This document shows, piece after piece, positions 53,746 through 64,000 of a stretch of DNA of 64,000 nt (positions are counted from its first letter, which is position 1; each line of letters starts with the position of its first letter). The notes beneath the pieces are model-generated. The model was not told where the DNA came from. It did not search any database and worked only from the letters and a program-made list of their open reading frames with translations. This DNA is from Lineus longissimus (taxonomy: Eukaryota; Nemertea; Pilidiophora; Heteronemertea; Lineidae), in NCBI RefSeq assembly GCF_910592395.1, contig NC_088320.1:15310501-15374500 (forward strand), given 5' to 3'. The position numbers were made by a program, and so were the translations under genes.

Positions 53746-56700
53746 GTAAGAGTTGATCCTGACTCAGCTTGGCCAATAAAAGCGCAGATAGTATGCTATT
53801 TTAATGCCATAGATTTTTCAACAAGGTTTAAGACCTCTTGCTCGGATTTGTGATTTTTTAGCAAGGTTTAAGACATCTTGCTAAGGATCGATTGAAATGC
53901 CTCATTCTGATTCCATATTTGATAGGTTCAACTAGTCTTTTAGGTGAGAGGTTGCAAGTCTCGGTATTATCGCTGCCTTTGGGATGACGAAGAACGACCC
54001 TCCCAACCAACCTGATGGAGAGCCTCAAGGTTAGACCTGATCCATGACTCAGCTTTGCCACAAAATGGCGCAGATAGTCTGCTATTTCAATGCCATAGAT
54101 TTTTTGGCAAGATTTAATACATCTTGCTCGGATTGGAGATTTTTCTGCAAGGTTTAAGACATCTTGCTAAGGATTGATTGAAATGCCTCATTCTGATTCC
54201 ATATTTTATAGGTTCAACTAGTTTCTTAGGTGAGAGGTTGCAAGTCTCGGTATTGGTGCTGCCTTTGGGATGGCGATGAACGACCCTCCCAACCAACCTG
54301 AGGGAGAGCCTCAAGGTTAGACCCAATCCTTGACTCAGCTTGGCCACAAAATGGCGCAGACAGTCTGCTATTTTAATGCCATAGATTTTGCGGCAAGATT
54401 TAATACATCTTGCTCGGATTGGAGATTTTTCTGCAAGGTTTAAGACATCTTGCTAAGGATTGATTGAAATGCCTCATTCTGATTCCATATTTTATAGGTT
54501 CAACTAGTTTCTTAGGTGAGAGGTTGCAAGTCTCGGTATTGGTGCTGCCTTTGGGATGGCGATGAACGACCCTCCCAACCAACCTGAGGGAGAGCCTCAA
54601 GGTTAGACCCAATCCTTGACTCAGCTTGGCCACAAAATGGCGCAGACAGTCTGCTATTTTAATGCCATAGATTTTGCGGCAAGATTTAATACATCTTGCT
54701 CGGATTGGAGATTTTTCTGCAAGGCTTAAGACATCTTGCTAAGGATTGATTGAAATGCCTCATTCTGATTCCATATTTTATAGGTTCAACTAGTTTCTTA
54801 GGTGAGAGGTTGCAAGTCTCGGTATTGTCGCTGCCTTTGGGATGACGAAGAACGACCCTCCCAACCAACCGAGGGAGAGCTTCAAGGTTAGACCTGATCC
54901 TTGACTCAGCTTGGCCACAAAATGGCGCAGATAGTCTGCTATTTCAATGCCATAGATTTTTTGGCAAGATTTAATACATCTTGCTCGGATTGGAGATTTT
55001 TCTGCAAGGTTTAAGACATCTTTCTAAGGATTGATTGAAATGCCTCATTCTGATTCCATATTTTGAAGGTTCAACTAGTCTTTTAGGTGAGAGGTTGCAA
55101 GTCTCGGTATCATCACTGCCTTTGGGATGGCGATGAACGACCCTCCCAACCAACCTGAGGGAGAGCCTCAAGGTTAGACCTGATCCTTGACTCAGCTTGG
55201 CCACAAAATGGCGCAGATAGTCTGCTATTTTAATGTCATAATTTTTCGGCAAGATTTAATACATCTTGCTCGGATTGGAGATTTTTCTGCAAGGTTTAAG
55301 ACATCTTTCTAAGGATTGATTGAAATGCCTCATTCTGATTCCATATTTTATAGGTTCAACTGGTCCTTTAGGTGAGAGATTGCAAGTCTCGGTATTGTCG
55401 CTGCCTTTGGGATGACAATGAACGACCCTCCCAACCAACCTAAGGGAGAGCCTGAAGGTTAGACCTGATCCTTTACTCAGCTTGGCCACAAAATGGCGCA
55501 GATAGTCTGCTATTTCAATGCCATAGATTTTTTGGCAAGATTTAATACATCTTGCTCGGATTGGAGATTTTTCAGCAAGGTTTAAGACATCTTTCTAAGG
55601 ATTGATTGAAATGCCTCATTCTGATTCCATATTTTATAGGTTCAACTAGTCTTTTAGGTGAGAGGATGCAAGTCTCGGTATCATCACTGCCTTTGGGATG
55701 ACGAAGAACGACCCTCCCAACCAACCTGAGGGAGAGCCTCAAGGTAAGACCTGATCCTTGACTCAGCTTGGCCACAAAACGGTGCAGATAGTCTGCTATT
55801 TCAATGCCATAGATTTTTTGGCAAGATTTAATACATCTTGCTCGGATTGGAGATTTTTCTGCAAGGTTTAAGACATCTTGCTAAGGATTGATTGAAATGC
55901 CTCATTCTGATTCCATATTTTATAGGTTCAACTAGTCTTTTAGGTGAGAGGTTGCAAGTGTGGGTATTGATGCTGCCTTTGGGATGACGAAGAACGACCC
56001 TCCCAACCAACCTGAGGGAGAGCCTCAAGGTAAGACCTGATCCTTGACTCAGCTTGGCCACAAAATGGTGCAGACAGTCTGCTATTTTAATGCCATAGAT
56101 TTTGCGGCAAGATTTAAATACTTCTTATTCGGATTGGAGATTTTTCTGCAAGGTTTAAGACACCTTGCTAAGGATTGATTGAAATGGCTCATTCTGATTC
56201 CATATTTTATAGGTTCAACTAGTCTTTTAGGTGAGAGGTTGCTAGTCTCGGTATTATCGCTGCCTTTGGGATGACGAAGAACTTCCCACCCAACCAACCT
56301 GAGGGAGAGCCTCAAGGTTAGACCTGATCCTTGACTCAGCTTGGCCACAAAATGGCGCAGATAATCTGCTATTTCAACGGCATGGATTTTTTGGCAAGAT
56401 TTAATACATCTTGCTCGGATTGGAGATTTTCCTGCAAGGTTTAAGACATCTTGCTAAGGATTGATTGAAATGCCTCATTCTGATTCCATATTTTACAGGT
56501 TCAACTAGTCTTTTAGGTGAGAGGTTGCAAGTCTCGGTATTGGTGCTGCCTTTGGGATGACGAAGAACGACCCTCCCAACCAACCTGAGGGAGAGCCTCA
56601 AGGTTAGACCCAATCCTTGACTCAGCTTGGCCACAAAATGGCGCAGACAGTCTGCTATTTCAATGCCATAGATTTTTCGGCAAGATTTAATACATCTTGC

Positions 56701-57479
56701 TCGGATTGGAGATTTTTCTGCAAGGTTTAAGACATCTTGCTGAGGATTGATTGAAATGCCTCATTCTGATTCCATGTTTTATAGGTTCAACTAGTTTCTT
56801 AGGTGAGAGGTTGCAAGTCTCGGTATTGTCGCTGCCTTTGGGATGACGAAGAACGACCCTCCCAACCAACCTGAGGGAGAGCTTCAAGGTTAGACCTGAT
56901 CCTTGACTCAGCTTGGCCACAAAATGGCGCAGATAGTCTGCTATTTCAATGCCATAGATTTTTTGGCAAGATTGAATACATCTTGCTCGGATTGGAGATT
57001 TTTCAGCAAGGTTTAAGACATCTTGCTCAGGATTGATTGAAATGCCTCATTCTGATTCCATATTTTATAGGTTCAACTAGTCTTTTAGGTGAGAAGTTGC
57101 AAGTCTCGGTATTGTCGCTGCCTTTGGGATGACAATGAACGACCCTCCCAACCAACCTGATGGAGAGCCTCAAGGTAAGACCTGATCCTTGACTCAGCTT
57201 GGCCACAAAATGTCGCAGATAGTCTGCTATTTCAATGCCATAGATTTTTTGGCAAGATTTAATACATCTTGCTTGGATTGGAGATTTTTCTGCAAGGTTT
57301 AGGACATTTTGCTAAGGATTGATTGAAATGCCTTATTCTGATTCCATATTTTGAAGGTTCAACTAGTCTTTTAGGTGAGAGATTGCAAGTCTCGGTATCA
57401 TCACTGCCTTTGGGATGACAATGAACGACCCTCCCAACCAACCTGAGGGAGAGCCTCAAGGTTAGACCCAATCCTTGAC

Positions 57480-60400
57480 TCAGCTTCGCAACAAAATAGC
57501 GCAGACAGTCTGCTATTTTAATGCCATAGATTTTTCGGCAAGATTTAATACATCTTGCTCGGATTGGTGATATTTCAGCAAGGTTTAAGACATCTTGCTC
57601 AGGATTGATTGAAATGCCTCATTCTGATTCCATATTTTATAAGTTCAACTAGTCTTTTAGGTGAGAAGTTGCAAGTCTCGGTATTGTCGCTGCCTTTGGG
57701 ATGACAATGAACGACCCTCCCAACCAACCTGATGGAGAGCCTCAAGGTTAGACCTGATCCTTGACTCAGCTTGGCCACAGAATGGTGCAGATAGTCTGCT
57801 TTTTTAATGCATTAGATTTTTCGGCAAGATTTAATACATCTTGCTTGGATTGGAGATTTTTCTGCAAGGTTTACGACATTTTGCTAAGGATTGATTGAAA
57901 TGCCTTATTCTGATTCCATATTTTGAAGGTTCAACTAGTCTCTTAGGTGAGAGGTTGCAAGTCTCGGTATCATCACTGCCTTTGGGATGGCGATGAACGA
58001 CCCTCCCAACCAACCTGAGGGAGAGCCTCAAGGTTAGACCTGATCCTTGACTCAGCTTGACCACAAAATGGCGCAGATAGTCTGCTATTTTAATGTCATA
58101 GATTTTTCGGCAAAATTTAATACATCTTGCTCGGATTGGAGATTTTTCTGCAAGGTTTAAGACATCTTTCTAAGGATTGATTGAAATGCCTCATTCTGAT
58201 TCCATATTTTATAGGTTCAACTAGTCTTTTAGGTGAGAGGTTGCAAGTCTCGGTATTGATGCTGCCTTTGGGATGACGAAGAACGACCCTCCCAACCAAC
58301 CTGAGGGAGAGCCTCAAGGTAAGACCTGATCCTTGACTCAGCTTGGCAACAAAATGGCGCAGACAGTCTGCTATTTTAATGCCATAGATTTTTTGGCAAG
58401 ATTTAAATACATACTTCTTATTCGGATTGGAGATTTTTCTGCAAGGTTTAAGACACCTTGCTAAGGATTGATTGAAATGCCTCATTCTGATTCCATATTT
58501 GATAGGTTCAACTAGTCTTTTAGGTGAGAGGTTGCTAGTCTCGGTATTATCGCTGCCTTTGGGATGACGAAGAACGACCCTCCCAAACAGCCTGAGGGAG
58601 AGCCTCAAGGTTAGACCTGATCCTTGACTCAGCTTGGCCACAAAATGGCGCAAATATTCTGCTATTTCAATGCCATAGATTTTTTGGCAAGATTTAACAC
58701 ATCTTGCTCGGATTGGAGATTTTTCTGCAAGGTTTAAGACATCTTGCTAAGGATTGATTGAAATGCCTCATTCTGATTCCATATTTGATAGGTTCAACTA
58801 GTCTTTTAGGTGAGAGGTTGCAAGTCTCGGTATTGGTGCTGCCTTTGGGATGACGAAGAACGACCCTCCCAACCAACCTGAGGGAGAGCTTCAAGGTTAG
58901 ACCTGATCCTTGACTCAGCTTGGCCACAAAATGGCGCAGATAGTCTGCTATTTCAATGCCATAGATTTTTTGGCAAGATTGAATACATCTTGCTCGGATT
59001 GGAGATTTTTCTGCAAGGTTTAAGACATCTTGCTCAGGATTGATTGAAATACCTCATTCTGATTCCATATTTTATAGGTTCAACTAGTCTTTTAGGTGAG
59101 AAGTTGCAAGTCTCGGTATTGTCGCTGCCTTTGGGATGACAATGAACTACCCTCCCAACCAACCTGATGGAGAGCCTCAAGGTTAGACCTGATCCTTGAC
59201 TCAGCTTGGCCACAAAATGTCGCAGATAGTCTGCTATTTCAATGCCATAGATTTTTTGGCAAGATTTAATACATCTTGCTTGGATTGGAGATTTTTCAGC
59301 AAGGTTTAAGACATTTTGCTAAGGATTGATTGAAATGCCTTATTCTGATTCCATATTTTGAAGGTTCAACTAGTCTTTTAGGTGAGAGATTGCAAGTCTC
59401 GGTATCATCACTGCCTTTGGGATAACAATGAACGACCCTCCCAACCAACCTGAGGGAGAGCCTCAAGGTTAGACCTGATCCTTGACTCAGCTCGGCCACA
59501 AAATGGCGCAGATAGTCTGCTATTTTAATGTCATAGATTTTTCGGCAAGATTTAATACATCTTGCTCGGATTGGGGATTTTTTCTGCAAGGTTTAAGACA
59601 TCTTGCTAAGGATTGATTGAAATGCCTCATTCTGATTCCATATTTTATAGATTCAACTAGTCTTTTAGGTGAGATATTGCAAGTCTCGGTATTGTCGCTG
59701 CCTTTGGGATGACTATGAACGACCCTCCCAACCAACCTGAGGGAGAGCCTCAAGGTAAGACCTGATCCTTGACTCAGCTTGGCCACAAAATGGCGCAGAC
59801 AGTCTGCTATTTTAATGCCTTAAATTTTTCGGCAAGATTTAATACATCTTCCTCGGATTGGAGATTTTTCTGCAAGGTTTAAGACATCTTGCTAAAGATT
59901 GATTGAAATGCCTCATTCTGATTCCATATTTGATAGGTTCAACTAGTCTCTTAGGTGAGAGGTTGCAAGTCTCGGTATTGTCACTGCCTTTGGGATGATG
60001 AAGAACGACCCTCCCAACCAACTTGAGGGAGAGCCTCAAGGTTAGACCTGATCCTTGACTCAGCTCGGCCACAGAATGGTGCAGATAGTCTGCTTTTTTA
60101 ATGCATTAGATTTTTCGGCAAGATTTAATACATCTTGCTTGGATTGGAGATTTTTCTGCAAGGTTTAAGACATTTTGCTAAGGATTGATTGAAATGCCTT
60201 ATTCTGATTCCATATTTTGAAGGTTCAACTAGTCTTTTAGGTGAGAGGTTGCAAGTCTCGGTATCATCACTGCCTTTGGGATGGCGATGAACGACCCTCC
60301 CAACCAACCTGAGGGAGAGCCTCAAGGTTAGACCTGATCCTTTACTCAGCTTGGCCACAAAATGGCGCAGATAGTCTGCTATTTCAATGCCATAGATTTT

Positions 60401-63218
60401 TTGGCAAGATTTAATACATCTTGCTCGGATTGGAGATTTTTCAGCAAGGTTTAAGACATCTTTCTAAGGATTGATTGAAATGCCTCATTCTGATTCCATA
60501 TTTTATAGGTTCAACTAGTCTTTTAGGTGAGAGGTTGCAAGTCTCGGTATTGATGCTGCCTTTGGGATGACGAAGAACGACCCTCCCAACCAACCTGAGG
60601 GAGAGCCTCAAGGTAAGACCTGATCCTTGACTCAGCTTGGCAACAAAATGGCGCAGACAGTCTGCTATTTTAATGCCATAGATTTTGCGGCAAGATTTAA
60701 ATACATACTTCTTATTCGGATTGGAGATTTTTCTGCAAGGTTTAAGACACCTTGCTAAGGATTGATTGAAATGCCTCATTCTGATTCCATATTTTATAGG
60801 TTCAACTAGTCTTTTAGGTGAGAGGTTGCTAGTCTCGGTATTATCGCTGCCTTTGGGATGACGAAGAACGACCCTCCCAAACAGCCTGAGGGAGAGCCTC
60901 AAGGTTAGACCTGATCCTTGACTCAGCTTGGCATCAAAATGACGCAAATATTCTGCTATTTCAATGCCATAGATTTTGCGGCAAGATTGCTCGGATTGGA
61001 GATTTTTCAGCAAGGTTTAAGACATCTTGCTCAGGATTGATTGAAATGCCTCATTCTGATTCCATATTTCATAGGTTCAACTAGTCTTTTAGGTGAGAGG
61101 TTGCTAGTCTCGGTATTATCGCTGCCTTTGGGATGACGAAGAACGACCCTCCCAACCAACCTGAGGGAGAGCCTCAAGGTAAGACCTGATCCTTGACTTA
61201 GCTTCACAACAAAATAGCGCAGACAGCCTGATATTTTAATGCCATAGATTTTTCGGCAAGATTTAATACATCTTGCTCGGATTGGAGATTTTTCAGCAAG
61301 GTTTAAGACATCTTGCTCAGGATTGATTGAAATGCCTCATTCTGATTCCATATTTTATAAGTTCAACTAGTCTTTTAGGTGAGAAGTTGCAAGTCTCGGT
61401 ATTGTCGCTGCCTTTGGGATGACAATGAACGACCCTCCCAACCAACCTGATGGAGAGCCTCAAGGTTAGACCTGATCCTTGACTCAGCTTGGCCACAGAA
61501 TGGTGCAGATAGTCTGCTTTTTTAATGCATTAGATTTTTCGGCAAGATTTAATACATCTTGCTTGGATTGGAGATTTTTCTGCAAGGTTTACGACATTTT
61601 GCTCAGGATTGATTGAAATGCCTTATTCTGATTCCATATTTTGAAGGTTCAACTAGTCTCTTAGGTGAGAGGTAGCAAGTCTCGGTATCATCACTGCCTT
61701 TGGGATGGCGATGAACGACCCTCCCAACCAACCTGAGGGAGAGCCTCAAGGTTAGACCTGATCCTTGACTCAGCTTGACCACAAAATGGCGCAGATAGTC
61801 TGCTATTTTAATGTCATAGATTTTTCGGCAAGATTTAATACATCTTGCTCGGATTGGAGATTTTTCTGCAAGGTTTAAGACATCTTTCTAAGGATTGATT
61901 GAAATGCCTCATTCTGATTCCATATTTTATAGGTTCAACTAGTCTTTTAGGTGAGAGGTTGCAAGTCTCGGTATTGATGCTGCCTTTGGGATGACGAAGA
62001 ACGACCCTCCCAACCAACCTGAGGGAGAGCCTCAAGGTAAGACCTGATCCTTGACTCAGCTTGGCAACAAAATGGCGCAGACAGTCTGCTATTTTAATGC
62101 CATAGATTTTTTGGCAAGATTTAAATACATACTTCTTATTCGGATTGGAGATTTTTCTGCAAGGTTTAAGACACCTTGCTAAGGATTGATTGAAATGCCT
62201 CATTCTGATTCCATATTTGATAGGTTCAACTAGTCTTTTAGGTGAGAGGTTGCTAGTCTCGGTATTATCGCTGCCTTTGGGATGACGAAGAACGACCCTC
62301 CCAAACAGCCTGAGGGAGAGCCTCAAGGTTAGACCTGATCCTTGACTCAGCTTGGCCACAAAATGGCGCAAATATTCTGCTATTTCAATGCCATAGATTT
62401 TTTGGCAAGATTTAACACATCTTGCTCGGATTGGAGATTTTTCTGCAAGGATTAAGACATCTTGCTAAGGATTGATTGAAATGCCTCATTCTGATTCCAT
62501 ATTTGATAGGTTCAACTAGTCTTTTAGGTGAGAGGTTGCAAGTCTCGGTATTGGTGCTGCCTTTGGGATGACGAAGAACGACCCTCCCAACCAACCTGAG
62601 GGAGAGCTTCAAGGTTAGACCTGATCCTTGACTCAGCTTGGCCACAAAATGGCGCAGATAGTCTGCTATTTCAATGCCATAGATTTTTTGGCAAGATTGA
62701 ATACATCTTGCTCGGATTGGAGATTTTTCTGCAAGGTTTAAGACATCTTGCTCAGGATTGATTGAAATACCTCATTCTGATTCCATATTTTATAGGTTCA
62801 ACTAGTCTTTTAGGTGAGAAGTTGCAAGTCTCGGTATTGTCGCTGCCTTTGGGATGACAATGAACGACCCTCCCAACCAACCTGATGGAGAGCCTCAAGG
62901 TTAGACCTGATCCTTGACTCAGCTTGGCCACAAAATGTCGCAGATAGTCTGCTATTTCAATGGCATAGATTTTTTGGCAAGATTTAATACATCTTGCTTG
63001 GATTGGAGATTTTTCAGCAAGGTTTAAGACATTTTGCTAAGGATTGATTGAAATGCCTTATTCTGATTCCATATTTTGAAGGTTCAACTAGTCTTTTAGG
63101 TGAGAGATTGCAAGTCTCGGTATCATCACTGCCTTTGGGATAACAATGAACGACCCTCCCAACCAACCTGAGGGAGAGCCTCAAGGTTAGACCTGATCCT
63201 TGACTCAGCTCGGCAACA
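57480..63218 (+). repeat. Higher-order duplication inside array B, offset 3718 bp
   Basis: About 2.0 kb at 57480-59500 recurs at 61198-63218 with the same private variants, such as GCAACAAAATAGCGCAGACA, TACATACTTCTTATTCGG and GGGATAACAATGAAC. A two-unit part of it also recurs at an offset of 2293 bp (around 60433-60960). This shows recent unequal exchange over blocks of many units. Confidence 0.8.
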
Positions 63219-64000
63219 AAATGGCGCAGATAGTCTGCTATTTTAATGTCATAGATTTTTCTGCAAGATTTAATACATCTTGCTCGGATTGGAGATTTTT
63301 CTGCAAGGTTTAAGACATCTTGTTAAGGATTGATTGAAATGCCTCATTCTGATTCCATATTTTGAAGGTTCAACTAGTCTTTTAGGTGAGAGGTTGCTAG
63401 TCTCGGTATCATCACTGCCTTTGGGATGACGAAGAACGACCCTCCCAACCAACCTGAGGGAGAGCCTCAAGGTTAGACCTGATCCTTGACTCAGCTTGGC
63501 AACAAAATGGAGCAGACAGTCTGCTATTTCAATGCTATAGATTTCTCGGCAAGATATAATACATCTTGCTCGGATTGGGGATTTTCTGCAAGGTTTAAGA
63601 CATCTTGCTAAGGATTGATTGAAATGCCTCATTCTGATTCCATATTTTATAGGTTCAACTAGTCTTTTAGGTGAGAGATTGCAAGTCTCGGTATTGTCGC
63701 TGCCTTTGGGATGACAATGAACGACCCTCCCAACCAACCTGAGGGAGAGCCTCAAGGTAAGACCTGATCCTTGACTCAGCTTGGCCACAAAATGGCGCAG
63801 ACAGTCTGCTATTTGAGTGCCTTAAATTTTTCGGCAAGATTTAATACATCTTCCTCGGATTGGAGATTTTTCTGCAAGGTTTAAGACATTTTGCTAAGGA
63901 TTGATTGAAATGCCTCATTCTGATTCCATATTTTATAGGTTCAACTAGTCTCTTAGGTGAGAGGTTGCAAGTCTCGGTATTGTCGCTGCCTTTGGGATGA

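Larger units (their letters stand above)
53661..64000 (+). repeat. Array B: 36+ tandem 286-bp units with an 81-nt exon-like segment
   Basis: Units of 278-290 bp, mostly 286, run to the window edge. Each holds CATATTTTATAGGTTCAACT, AGTCTTTTAGGTGAG and then an 81-nt segment ending CCTCAAG before GTAAGA (about 10 units) or GTTAGA (the rest). First segments are 53665-53745 and 53949-54029. Entered after GTGAG, the segment starts and ends in phase 1, so units would splice together in frame. The product per unit is VASLGIVAAFGMTKNDPPNQ then PEGEPQ plus a junction Glu. By eye the frame is open in 35 of 36 complete copies; the copy at 54806 has a one-base deletion. Changes are mostly amino-acid substitutions at a few positions (V/I/G/D, A/T, K/M, E/D). 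A nearer AG, five bases upstream, would break the frame, which is the main argument against splicing. Confidence 0.85.

Noticed and set aside
53858-63788. Many minus-strand open frames of 60-190 codons in array B (basic peptide with LTLRLSLRLVGRVV)
   Set aside because: They recur once per unit, typically start at GTG rather than ATG (for example 54347), and shift frame at each 286-bp step. Splice-like signals in the units are on the plus strand.

Overview
This is eukaryotic, animal-type DNA: small exons with GT-AG introns, kilobase-scale non-coding stretches, non-LTR retrotransposon remains, several families of short inverted-repeat elements (MITEs), minisatellites and homopolymer tracts. The repeat style suggests a marine invertebrate. 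I cannot settle the phylum, and nothing looks bacterial, organellar or viral.

Layout. (1) 0.5-0.76 kb: one well-bounded minus-strand exon of an unrecognised Ser/Pro-rich protein. (2) 0.8-32.5 kb: intergenic or intronic DNA filled with at least five MITE families (called M1 to M5 here), some nested. It also holds a Penelope-like inverted pair, worn LINE 3' ends, a 46-bp and a 37-bp minisatellite, and a few non-repetitive blocks that could be regulatory. (3) 32.8-43.7 kb: a complete coding set of eight minus-strand exons for a 251-residue Lifeguard/TMBIM (Bax-inhibitor-1-like) membrane protein. All eight exons join in phase. Its introns hold a 102-bp-arm foldback, a 31-bp minisatellite and a ladder of about 300-bp repeats ending in (CGA)n. 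(4) 44.5-47.6 kb: a nearly intact CR1/Jockey-type LINE on the minus strand, broken only by one in-frame amber codon and one homopolymer frameshift. (5) 49.2 kb: a plus-strand exon of 29 codons with a perfect donor. (6) 50.6-53.5 kb: array A, 18 copies of a 161/172-bp unit. Each unit holds an exon-like cassette behind a strong polypyrimidine-AG acceptor. (7) 53.66-64.0 kb and beyond the edge: array B, 36 full copies plus one partial of a 286-bp unit. Each holds an 81-nt exon-like segment that starts and ends in phase 1 and is open in 35 of 36 copies. If spliced, it would encode a long 27-residue-repeat protein.

The Lifeguard gene is the only complete, confidently identified host gene. Arrays A and B are the best candidates for something new: tandem micro-exon cassettes downstream of a plausible 5' exon. 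The competing and still open explanation is that they are satellites that happen to carry splice-like motifs. RNA evidence would decide.
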